Notes: generated by a model from the letters alone, not told the origin. A stretch of DNA of 11,120 bases from Pseudomonadota bacterium (GCA_023423415.1 JAFAFP010000107.1:1-11120); one strand, 5' to 3'; counted from the first letter of the stretch, positions 1 to 7,161 are shown. Made by a program: numbers and translations.

Positions 1-87
1 CTTTGCCAGGCTCAGGAACTCAACCCAGGCGGCGACGTTCAGCAGCGGCAAACCACAATGTTCGGCTGCTGAAGAAGGAGTTGAGCA

Positions 88-693
88 ATGACCGGTCGCC
101 CCTAACTCTGGTTACCTGCTGCATTGCTGCCGTAAGCGCGTGGGCGTGGTCGGCGAAAGCTTTGCCCACGGCTTCACGTACTCAAGCATCGCCTGAAGCG
201 AATTCCACGGTGGAATCGATTGCCCGCAGAGGGTTCTCGGGGCGTGGATTTTCCGCCCGTGGATTCTCGGGACGTCGCCTCGCTGGCCGTTCGTTCTATC
301 GCCCCCGCGCTGTAGCCTGGGGACGTGGATATCGGGGCTTTAGAAGCGCCGGATATTGGGGAGGGTCGCGGTGGTGGGGACCCAGACGGCTTTACCGAGC
401 GGCCGTGTGAGGACCACGTTGCATCAATCGCGTGAGATGGTATCGACCACGATACAATTGGTAGCCGGGCCGGTATGCGAACATGGCCTATTTGAGGCCG
501 AACACCTACTTCTATTGGGGTCGAGGCACCAACTGGGGCCCGAGCCTACTCCTATTGGCGTCCCCGGACAGTCTATTGGGGAGCCAACAGGTATTGGGGG
601 CCGAGCACCTATTCCTATTGGCGCCCTCGTTTCTGGCGCCCTGTCTGGGGGCGGGGCTATGGCCAGGCCCATGGCTGGACCGGTTGGCGTTAG
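88..693 (+). pseudogene. Decayed secreted Arg/Tyr/Trp/Gly-rich protein
   Basis: An ATG at 88 follows an AGGAG with seven-base spacing and starts MTGRP, then hits TAA at 103. Restoring one C in the C run at 99-102 joins it to the frame reading LTLVTCCIAAVSAWAWSAKA, a convincing signal peptide ending AKA. The body has GFSGRGFSARGFSGR repeats and then Tyr/Trp/Arg/Gly-rich sequence. The reading is cut by TGA at 408-410 and TAG at 462-464, yet the same composition continues in frame (WYRPRYNW, then YANMAYLRPNTYFYWGRG). It shifts by one base in the G/C run near 534-541 and ends at TAG 691-693 after two YSYWRPR motifs. With both shifts the span is exactly 202 codons. It is probably an exported, low-complexity cell-surface or periplasmic protein; function unknown. 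It could be an active gene if the four lesions are sequence errors, but two are substitutions. Confidence 0.72.
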
Positions 694-946
694 TCATCTC
701 AACATTTCACCTGCGGGTCGAACAACCTATCTGGCGCGAACACAACCGGCGGGACGTCCCTGTCGGGACGGTGGCGCCGGTGACCTCGATCAATCGGCTG
801 CCTCGTTGCCCACGATGAGGCACCCACCCCGCACACGATAATGAGCCGCAGACCTCGGAAAGGACCCATAAGGGTATCCGAAGCAGCAGTGAAACCGTGC
901 CCGGTTCGACTTGACATCCAACCGCAGTTAAAGGGCCGATTGACAT
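694..946. other. Convergent intergenic region with a nested hairpin
   Basis: I see no gene between the secreted-protein remnant and the YqhA-like gene that runs toward it. Short frames on the minus strand have no recognisable motif or start signal. The one structure is a nested inverted repeat: ACCGGC at 745-750 pairs with GCCGGT at 776-781, and inside it CGTCCC at 755-760 pairs with GGGACG at 765-770 around a TGTC loop. No T tract follows on either strand, so a classical intrinsic terminator is not shown, although the position between convergent 3' ends would suit a terminator or RNA-stabilising hairpin. Confidence 0.35.
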
Positions 947-1417
947 TCAGGTTCGGCTAGACCGGTTGAGCAAGCGCGACGCTCCCGCGATCAGAACGAT
1001 CGACATTGGCTTGACCAAAGACGACCAATCCTGAAGCCGATCGCTTTCCGTCCAATCCGTGGCAACGTCGACGACCATGTAGACCAGGATGACCTCAATG
1101 AGCGACTGCTTCAAGTTGCTCAAACTCTCAACACGCATCCAGCCCGGCAATCTTTCCGAGGCTTCGGCTGAGAGACCAACAACAAATCCAAAGGCGATAG
1201 CATAGGCGAAAACGGCAAGCACAACGCCGAACAGGATGGCATCAGTTGCATGCATTACGGAAGCGGTCACGCTCTTCCCGCTGCCGGGCGTAACAAGCGA
1301 CCATATCGCCTCGATAAGGTTGGCCGCACCTTGCCAAAACATTACGATCGCTCCCAGCACTGCACCGAGCACGGCTATGAGCATGATGTATCGAAATGCC
1401 AGAAATATTTGGACCAT
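947..1417 (-). CDS. YqhA/UPF0114-family inner membrane protein
   Basis: A 156-residue integral membrane protein with four hydrophobic segments at about residues 9-28, 57-82, 104-120 and 134-149. The second segment opens with HATDAILFG and the third follows ESLSNLKQSLIEVILVYMVVD. These match the layout of the UPF0114 (YqhA) family, where a conserved D-x-x-L precedes helix 2 and an S-L-K motif precedes helix 3. Length is normal for the family. Its biochemical role is not known; it should sit in the cytoplasmic membrane. The chosen ATG has no strong Shine-Dalgarno sequence, and an ATG 11 codons in (MLIAVLG) is an alternative. It stands alone, convergent with the secreted-protein remnant. The frame is intact, unlike several neighbours. 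Confidence 0.75.
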   Translation of the reverse strand: MVQIFLAFRYIMLIAVLGAVLGAIVMFWQGAANLIEAIWSLVTPGSGKSVTASVMHATDAILFGVVLAVFAYAIAFGFVVGLSAEASERLPGWMRVESLSNLKQSLIEVILVYMVVDVATDWTESDRLQDWSSLVKPMSIVLIAGASRLLNRSSRT

Positions 1418-2388
1418 AGACTGGCTCGCAATGGAAAGGCTTGTTCCGGTCAGGCAGTCTCCCCTTAGATTCCATCGGGACGAGATTTCGCGATGCTGTC
1501 TACTACGACTTACGCATGATGATTTGTCTGGTTCGGACCAATCGATCCTGCGGAAGGTACCCTTCGAACCCCGGAAACCAGTCGCCCGGAGCCACGCAGG
1601 AGGGTGCCTACCAGAACCGAAGTCCGGCTAATGGCCATTAGGAGGATGCGGCTAGTCACGATCTAAGCATACCACGGACACCGACCAGCGAGGTGCTCAT
1701 TGGGCTCTCCTTCGTCAGAGCGAGGCCTCATTGCCGATGCTGCGAACCAAGTGCCGCACGAACAGCCCTGACACATGACCGTTGTCGATCACACGTCCAG
1801 AAGGCTTGCAAAGCTCCTTGCATCCGAGGGGGCATCCACACATGCACACCGATGTCGTCATATGGTGACGCAATCTGATCGAATGTTCGTGGCCCGCAAT
1901 CGGCTGGGGTGTGCGGTTTCATCTCGGGCACGTTTCACAATCAACCACATCCTGGTGGCGGCGGCGTTTCGCGTCTGATCCGCCGGACCCTTGCCGTGAA
2001 GTCATAGAGCCCGAGCGCCAAACCTACTTAAACACCGCGCCAAACGACGCCCGAGCCGCAGCCAAAGCCTGCCAAGCAGTCGATCGCACCGCCGGGTGCG
2101 CTAGCGTTGCAGATCCCGGAGGTCAGGTCCATTTCCGCACGTTCCACCCTAAACCGCCCATCGGCGCATCAGAGCTGCTGTGGACAGTTGCGGTGTCGGC
2201 GAACCGTTGCCGGTTTCCTCAATCTTTCGTCGGTGAACCGATTCAAATCGCAGCTCCGCCCCGGCATTACAATTTTTTGAGAAGGTCCGGGAGCAACATC
2301 CGTAGCGGTTTTCGCTGCATGTAAGCAATCCCACGGTCTTTTTCGGTAAGCGCGTCCCTGCTGTCAGAGATTGGTCGTCCAGGGCCCC
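1418..2388. other. Gene-free stretch of about 970 bases
   Basis: Several short frames cross this stretch on both strands, the longest at 1911-2324 (+), but none has a family motif, a good ribosome binding site or a continuous codon bias like the real genes. Overlapping frames of similar length on both strands suggest chance openness in GC-rich DNA. It may contain remnants of decayed genes too far gone to name. I see no tRNA, CRISPR or insertion-sequence ends here. Confidence 0.5.
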
Positions 2389-2537
2389 TCAGTCGATTTC
2401 TGTCCTGAGCTGACCAAGGACCCAGAACAACAGGGCGCAGGCAAACCCGAGGATGACTCTAAGCACCCGATCACTTTCACGGCGACCTCGGCCAGCGGGA
2501 GAAAGACAGGCGGACGAAGTCTGCGGCGGGATTCCAT
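2389..2537 (-). pseudogene. Frameshifted small single-pass membrane protein
   Basis: An ATG at 2537 lies 14 bases after the kinase stop codon on the same strand and begins MESRRRLRPPVFLPLAEVAV followed by KVI. The frame then turns into low-quality sequence. One frame over, directly after KVI, is a clean continuation, VLRVILGFACALLFWVLGQL then RTEID and TGA at 2391-2389. Restoring one base near the GATCGGGTG stretch (about 2464-2470) gives a 49-residue protein: a basic start, one hydrophobic helix and a charged tail. It is probably co-transcribed with the kinase. No function is known. The reconstruction rests on two half-readings meeting at one point. Confidence 0.5.
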
Positions 2538-2551
2538 AATTGCGCTAGGCG

Positions 2552-3547
2552 CTAGATCGCTGGCTTTGGCATACGCAAGGTCACGCGGCAGCCCGGCTCG
2601 AGATCCTCAAGCGTCATTGTCCCTCCGAGTTGCTGGGTTAACAGCGCAACGACCCGCGAACCGACGCCCTCAGGCACGTCTTCGCGCCGACCGATGCCGT
2701 TGTCGGTCACCGAAAGGGTTACGTCATCGTCGGCCCGCAGCGTAACCCGGATCACGCCCGCACGGCGTTCCGGAAAAGCATACTTGAGGCCGTTGGTCAC
2801 AAGCTCATTGACGATGATCGCCAACGGCACGGCCACTTCGCTATGAAGATACAGCTCGTCGGCCTCGGTCTTGATGGCGACCGGGCTCGTCCCACTGATC
2901 GATGCGGCGAGATGCTGGCAGATTTTCGTCAGGTACTCCCTTGCATCGACGACCTTCCGGTCGGCGCGCAGCGTGAGATGGTCATAAACTTCCGCCATGA
3001 CCTGAATGCGATCAGCCATCTCTTTCAGCACTTCTGAAGCCGTCACGTCGGGGTGTTTCGCCTGCAGCCGCATCATTGCAGACAGCATGGCCAGGTTGTT
3101 CTTGGTGCGATGCGCCAGCTCCATGAGCAGGACAGACTTGGCTGTCTCGGCCCGTATGGCCCTTTCCATCTCGGTCCGCAGCGCTTCGCCCACCAAACCA
3201 ACGGCGGCGCCGGTCGCGGCGAACAAGGTAACGGCTACCAGCACACTTCCTGATACCAGCGCACCTGTGGTGATCGAGAGGTAGGCGAACACCGTACCGA
3301 GCGCGGTTGCAAACAGCGACGCCCACCGGTCAAACATGAAGCCCGCCGCAAAGATGCCGGGCAGAAGGAAGAAAAAACCGACAAAGCCCGAAAGGTTTTG
3401 AAGGGCGATTTGTACCGCCATGCAAAACGCCATTATGACGGTGGTTGTCACGTACCGGACCCAGATAGGCTGCAGCGTTTTGGGAAGAAGGGAGAGGACA
3501 TTCTTCATCGATCGGTCCACTTCAAGTCTCGTCATGCTGCCGGGCAT
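2552..3547 (-). CDS. Membrane sensor histidine kinase, HisKA_2/HWE type
   Basis: A 331-residue sensor kinase. Residues about 28-115 hold several hydrophobic helices with the look of a DUF4118/KdpD-like membrane sensor domain (PGIFAAGFMFDRWASLFATA). The dimerisation and phosphoacceptor region reads LMELAHRTKNNLAMLSAMMR, with H146 the likely phosphorylated histidine; this H-R-x-K-N-N box is typical of HisKA_2/HWE kinases. The ATPase domain has the N box NELVTNGLKYAFP (about 247-259), the G1 box DNGIG (282-286) and a glycine-rich GVGSRVV segment (294-300), so it looks catalytically complete. Such kinases in alphaproteobacteria often feed PhyR or other single-domain regulators; none is encoded here, so the partner is unknown. 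The first ATG lacks a good ribosome site, and the true start may be M14 (MKNVLSLLPKTLQ). A small membrane-protein frame follows directly. Confidence 0.87.
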   Translation of the reverse strand: MPGSMTRLEVDRSMKNVLSLLPKTLQPIWVRYVTTTVIMAFCMAVQIALQNLSGFVGFFFLLPGIFAAGFMFDRWASLFATALGTVFAYLSITTGALVSGSVLVAVTLFAATGAAVGLVGEALRTEMERAIRAETAKSVLLMELAHRTKNNLAMLSAMMRLQAKHPDVTASEVLKEMADRIQVMAEVYDHLTLRADRKVVDAREYLTKICQHLAASISGTSPVAIKTEADELYLHSEVAVPLAIIVNELVTNGLKYAFPERRAGVIRVTLRADDDVTLSVTDNGIGRREDVPEGVGSRVVALLTQQLGGTMTLEDLEPGCRVTLRMPKPAI

Positions 3548-3811
3548 TAAGCTTTTCTGGCAGTGTGCCGCAATCTTTTAAAAACCGGAGCGATGCGACC
3601 TTTCCGATCCCGCGATCGATCGTTGATAGAACTGACATGCTTATATTGTGCACGTGCGAGCCGTCAGGTGCTAACTAACTGGCATCATACGAAGATGCGC
3701 CGCTATCGCGCAAGCGACTGCCGCTCCGGAGACTAAGTTCGGTCCAAATAGGAACTTGATCGCGGCCTCGGTCGTCTCACTGATTGGTAACTGTTGTCCT
3801 GCGTGAACCCC
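3548..3811. other. Divergent intergenic region between kinase and ku
   Basis: This 264-base gap separates the 5' ends of the minus-strand kinase and plus-strand ku remnant and should hold promoters for both. It carries the EcfG-like match reported separately and a weak inverted repeat, GCATC at 3682-3686 with GATGC at 3694-3698. I see no EcfG-like match facing the kinase. Confidence 0.4.
3751..3776 (+). promoter_or_regulatory. Candidate sigma-EcfG stress promoter upstream of ku
   Basis: GGAAC at 3751-3755 is followed by a 17-base spacer and CGTC at 3773-3776, about 35 bases before the ku ATG. The alphaproteobacterial general stress sigma factor recognises GGAAC then CGTT with a 16-17-base spacer, so this matches except for the last base. 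Placement and strand suit ku transcription. A nine-base consensus can occur by chance. Confidence 0.4.
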
Positions 3812-4639
3812 ATGCCCCGTGCCTACTGGAAAGGCCATCTCAAGCTCTCCCTGGTCTCAATCCCGGTTGAGTTGTTCAACGCCGTCGATAGCTCGGCTGG
3901 CATCTCGTTTCGCCAGATCCATAAGCCGTCTGGCCGTCCTATTAACTACGAGAAGGTGGTGTAGGGTGTCGGCAATGTGGACAACGTCGATATCGTCAAG
4001 GGCTATGAAACCGGCAAAGACACTTACGTCATCCTGGAGCCGGATGAGATCGAGGCCATCAAGCTGGAAAGCAAGAAGACGCTCGATCTGACGCGCTTCG
4101 TCGATGCCAAGGATGTGGACTACAGTTATTTCGAGCGGCCGTACTTTCTAACGCCCGCGGATCAGTTCGCGATGGAAGGCTACGTCGTGATACGCGACGC
4201 ACTGCGCAAAACCGGCAAGGTCGGGCTCGGCCAGCTCACCATTTCCGGCCGCGAATAGCTGCTGGCGGTGGCGCCGCTGCGGGATGGCCGAATGCTGGAG
4301 ATGCTGCTCTATGCCTACGAACTGAAGGACCCGGTCGAGTTCTTCGACAAGGTTCCGGAGATAAAGCCGTCGAAGGAGATGATTGACCTCGCGCAGTACA
4401 GCTGATCGACAGCAAGGCCGGTCCGTTCAAGGCTGACGAGTTCGAAGATCACTACGCAACGGCGCTGGCGGAATTTGGTGCAGACCAAGGTGAAGGGCCA
4501 AGCGATCATCGCATCACCAGAAGCGGCCCCCGCGCGCGCCGGCAAGGTCGTCCATCTGATGGAGGCGCTGAAGCGCAGACTGGAAGGTGAAGCGGGAGCC
4601 AAGAAGAAACCGGCGACCCGGAAGAAGAAGACCGGCTAG
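3812..4639 (+). pseudogene. ku: Ku DNA end-binding protein, pseudogene
   Basis: Bacterial Ku binds double-strand break ends as a homodimer and recruits the ligase LigD for non-homologous end joining. The reading starts MPRAYWKGHLKLSLVSIPVE, the canonical Ku N-terminus, and continues through VDIVKGYETGKDTYVILEPD, SYFERPYFLTPADQFA, LRKTGKVGLGQLTISGRE and DEFEDHYATAL to a Lys-rich tail (KKKPATRKKKTG). TAG at 3962-3964 interrupts codon 51, and TAG at 4256-4258 replaces a residue usually Tyr after GRE. A frameshift near 4394-4402 (DLAQ to QLIDSKAGPF) is followed by a one-T insertion near 4474-4477 that restores the first frame (ELVQTKVKG). The reconstructed length of about 276 codons is normal for the family. 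Four lesions make an active product very unlikely. No ligD is visible nearby. The last four bases overlap the convergent small gene. Confidence 0.93.
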
Positions 4640-4875
4640 CGACGTTTGCGGGTTTGCGGCTGATCGTTGGCAGGAAGGGTGCGGAGGCTGGCCTTCAACG
4701 CCGCCTGCAGGCCGACCGGACGATGATGCTTTTTCAACAGGTCGGCGAACGCCTCGTGAGCAAGGTCCTGCAGCGACAGTCCGCGCTCGCGCGCCAGCAG
4801 CGCGATCGCGTGCAGCACTTCGGCCTTGAAGGCGATCCGCTTGTTGATCATCGCCGTGCGATCCGTCTTTGCCAC
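4636..4875 (-). CDS. Small ribbon-helix-helix-like protein
   Basis: A 79-residue protein beginning MAKTDRTAMINKRIAFKAEV and continuing LHAIALLARERGLSLQDLAHEAFADLLKKHH. The pattern of a short basic strand (NKRIAFK), a first helix (EVLHAIALLARERG), a Ser-containing turn and a second helix (DLAHEAFADLLKK) fits the Arc/MetJ ribbon-helix-helix fold, so it may bind DNA as a dimer. The tail is Lys/Arg-rich. I choose the GTG at 4875 because GGAG lies five bases upstream; a GTG at 4899 would add eight residues without a better site. It follows a 68-residue gene on the same strand and ends inside the ku stop region (CTAG shared at 4636-4639). A role as antitoxin or repressor is inference; no toxin motif is visible beside it. 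Confidence 0.6.
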   Translation of the reverse strand: MAKTDRTAMINKRIAFKAEVLHAIALLARERGLSLQDLAHEAFADLLKKHHRPVGLQAALKASLRTLPANDQPQTRKRR

Positions 4876-4913
4876 GTGCGCTCCGCTGCTATCTCCCACC
4901 CGCTACCTGGTCC

Positions 4914-5120
4914 TCAACGGCGTGGACTTGGGCACCGTTCCCGATCGCTGCAACCGGCAGGGTCGCGGCCCGTGATCTGAGCGCTGACAATCCCCGACGG
5001 CCCGGCCAGATCGGCGATCTTCATCCATAGTTCCGTGCGCTGTTGGCCGATCGTCACCGCCTGCTGCTGCAGCATACGGAAGGCGTGAAAATCTTCCTGC
5101 TCAGCATGCATCCGGGCCAT
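4914..5120 (-). CDS. Unknown 68-residue protein
   Basis: The frame starts MARMHAEQEDFHAFRMLQQQ and continues AVTIGQQRTELWMKIADLAG, then ends in a Pro/Arg/Cys-rich tail. Third codon positions are strongly G or C throughout, which supports real coding. The first 45 residues look helical and amphipathic, with a Gln-rich segment that could form a short coiled coil. I recognise no family. The ribosome site is weak. It lies 38 bases upstream of the preferred start of the ribbon-helix-helix-like gene on the same strand, so the two may be one transcript. No toxin catalytic motif is apparent. Confidence 0.45.
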   Translation of the reverse strand: MARMHAEQEDFHAFRMLQQQAVTIGQQRTELWMKIADLAGPSGIVSAQITGRDPAGCSDRERCPSPRR

Positions 5121-5201
5121 GAGCTGTCAATCGGTAGACCGGCAGGTCCGGCATGAGTCGAAGCATCAGATATACCTGACGGACAGAGCCGCTCACGCTA
5201 C

Positions 5202-5207
5202 ATTATA
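5202..5207 (-). promoter_or_regulatory. Candidate -10 element (TATAAT)
   Basis: Read on the minus strand the bases are TATAAT, a perfect -10 hexamer, about 80 bases upstream of the 68-residue gene at 5120. I see no convincing -35 at 16-18 bases, so the call rests on one hexamer. Confidence 0.25.
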
Positions 5208-5233
5208 GACTGGAACCGGCTGGCTGATGCCCT

Positions 5234-6563
5234 TCAGTGACAAACTATCTCCTCAAAGGATACCGTGCCCTCGACCACGGTGGCGACGCGCCCGCTCACC
5301 AGGATCTGCCCGTCTTTGGCCTCGCTGCAGAGTCGCGCGGCGAGATTCGTGACCGTTCCAATCGCCGTATAGTCCATGCGCTCGGCAAAATCGATCTGGC
5401 CCAGGTGGCATAGCCCCGCGAAATGCCGACGCCGAAGCCGACGTCATGGCCGTGACGTCGCCAGATTTCGCCACGTCCGCCGCCGCCTCCCGCATGGCGA
5501 CCGCCATCTCGATCGCGCGCTTGGCTGGCTCTGGCATGGGCAGCGGGTCGTTGAAGAACACCATGATCCCGTCGCCACCGTAGTGATCGAGCGTGCCCTC
5601 GAACCGCATGACGATGGGCCCCAGTGCGGCGTGATAGTGCCGCAACAGGGCCATGACCTCTTCCGGTTCTGCGCGCTCAGCGAAAGCCGCAAACCCCCGG
5701 ATGTCGCAAAAAACAACGACGATTTCGCGCCGGTGACTCTCAAGGATGCTCTCATCGCCCCGCGCGACAATCATCTCGGCAAGCTGCGGCGCCAGGAACC
5801 GGCGCAACTTGCCGATCCGTTCCAGTTCGGCAACCTGGGCGGCAACCCGCACCTCAAGCTCGCAATTCCAGCGCGCCACTTCCTCGGTCCGGCCGCGCAA
5901 TTCGCCGAGCAACCGCGCGTTTTCCATGGCAATCGCCGCCTGGGTCGAGAAGTTCTGCAGAAGGGCAGTCTGCTTGTCGGAGAACGGCCGCACCTCCTTG
6001 CGGTAGCTGGTCAGGGCGCCGAGAAGCGCCCGATCCTTGCGGAGCGCCACAACCAGGGCGCTCCGCGCACCGCCCAGATCAACGACGGCGCGCCGCAGCG
6101 GATTTCCCTGCTGGTAGGCCTCTTCGTCCATTTGATCTAAGTTGTGAATGAGATCCTCGCCCTCCAGAAGGCGCCAATGCGCATCTCCCGGTCGAGGTTG
6201 ATCGATCCCCGTCTTGAAATACTCGGCTAGCGCGTCCGGCACGCCTCGCTGCACGGCGCGGTCGAACCGCGCCCCGTTATAGACCGTTACGAATCCGAAC
6301 GAGCCCTCGCAAAGGCGCAACGCATGTTCCAGCATCGCCCCGAAAACTGGCGCCAGATCGCCGGGCGACGCGTTGATAAGCTGTAACACTTGGGTCGTGG
6401 CGGCCTGCCGGGCTATGGCCTCGTCCCGCTCCACCTCGCATGCGGCGAGTTCGCGCCGCAGCTCGGCGATGATCTGCTGAGGATCCGCCTTATCGTCGAG
6501 CAACTGACTGTCCGCGGAGAGCATGAGTGTGATCTTGGCTTTGAGGATATTCAATCGCTCCAT
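5234..6563 (-). pseudogene. GAF-linked class III nucleotide cyclase, frameshifted
   Basis: A cytoplasmic adenylate/guanylate cyclase-like gene. A helical N-terminus (about 25-60) leads to a GAF domain (about 66-217, ending STQAAIAMENARLL), a coiled-coil linker (about 220-255) and the cyclase domain from about 280. Metal-binding aspartates are visible in VVFCDIRGF (D287) and YGGDGIMVFFNDP (D331). After about residue 366 the frame is lost near 5460-5470. The true continuation, RRHGHDVGFGVGISRGYAT, lies one frame over. A second shift near 5403 leads to LGQIDFAERMDYTAIGTVTN, then LAARL, which carries the substrate and transition-state residues, ending at TGA 5236-5234. Both shifts fit single-base deletions; the first could instead be a two-base insertion. 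Without them the protein lacks the DYTAIG and NxAxRL half of the active site, so it is probably inactive. The usual substrate Lys before GGD is His here. Confidence 0.85.
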
Positions 6564-6746
6564 CGCCCGATCAGCATCTTTTGCCGCCTGACCTTCGTTG
6601 TAAAGCCATTTTGCGAGGGGACCACAACCCTACCACGCCACCTCCTCTCGGCCATCGTCAGCACCGCACGCCAGTTATGGCAGCATCGGGCCAGGATCGG
6701 AACTCGTCCCATTATCGTGAGCTTCATCGTCGCCGACGCGATCGCC
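6564..6746. other. Upstream region of the cyclase gene, possibly former coding sequence
   Basis: On the minus strand the cyclase frame stays open for 22 codons before its ATG, reading PLAKWLYNEGQAAKDADRA then MERLN, and is stopped by an in-frame TAG with no start codon between. The composition resembles the gene itself, so the original start may have lain further upstream. I see no separate gene. Confidence 0.3.
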
Positions 6747-7010
6747 CTATCTGCTCTCCAATTGAGCGAAGAAATTCTTACTCGCTGCTACGATGAGGCG
6801 GCCTTGTTCGTCCTGCGGGTCAATCCCACCGCGATCTGCACGCTCGATGTGCCAGTAATCGTGAGCAACAGGGTGTGTGACTTTCCAACCGGGGCCGTGG
6901 CTTGGCACGAAGACACGCCGCTCCGGGTCGAGGTCGATGAGACGCACAGCCGGTAGTGACGTGATGCCAGCCGTCATGTCTGGGTCGGCTTGATAATGGT
7001 CGAAAGACAT
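6747..7010 (-). CDS. Unknown 87-residue protein
   Basis: The frame reads MSFDHYQADPDMTAGITSLP, then AVRLIDLDPERRVFVPSHGP and VAHDYWHIERADRGGIDPQD, ending in NFFAQLESR. It has no signal peptide or membrane helix and is rich in Asp, His and aromatic residues, suggesting a small soluble protein. The codon use looks genuine, with varied amino acids and no low-complexity runs. I recognise no family. No good ribosome binding site precedes the ATG; M12 is a possible later start. Its 5' end lies only 19 bases from that of a small gene on the other strand, which leaves little room for separate promoters and weakens one of the two calls. Confidence 0.45.
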   Translation of the reverse strand: MSFDHYQADPDMTAGITSLPAVRLIDLDPERRVFVPSHGPGWKVTHPVAHDYWHIERADRGGIDPQDEQGRLIVAASKNFFAQLESR

Positions 7011-7029
7011 TCGGTGCTGGGGACAGTCT

Positions 7030-7161
7030 ATGTTGGAGATGCTTGGTCTGGATGGATGGGTTCCCCTGCTCTTTCTCTCTCCTTTCCTGGGCGGTTTTGT
7101 GTATCTCGGCTATATCGTTTGGCAAGACTATCGGCGCCGCGGACGCCCACCGTTTCGTTAA
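7030..7161 (+). CDS. Small single-pass membrane protein, 43 residues
   Basis: A 43-codon frame beginning MLEMLGLDGWVPLLFLSPFL and continuing GGFVYLGYIVWQDYRRRGRP before TAA at 7159. One long hydrophobic helix (about 10-33) is followed by a basic, Arg-rich tail, the usual positive-inside layout for an inner-membrane peptide with a cytoplasmic C-terminus. A GGGGA lies six bases before the ATG, a fair ribosome site. An in-frame ATG three codons in is an alternative. No family is recognised. Small proteins of this kind are often missed by gene callers. Confidence 0.5.
   Translation: MLEMLGLDGWVPLLFLSPFLGGFVYLGYIVWQDYRRRGRPPFR

Noticed and set aside
1911..2324. 137-residue plus-strand open frame
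   Set aside because: Composition is Pro/Arg-rich without motif, and similar frames exist on the other strand, so it looks like chance.
3006..3284. Plus-strand frame inside the kinase
   Set aside because: Antisense to the HisKA_2 domain; the minus-strand motifs are unambiguous.
5376..6140. 254-residue plus-strand open frame
   Set aside because: It lies antisense to the GAF-cyclase gene, whose minus-strand reading shows family motifs throughout; the plus-strand product has none.
6390..6956. 188-residue plus-strand open frame
   Set aside because: It crosses the antisense of two minus-strand genes and has no ribosome site or family motif.
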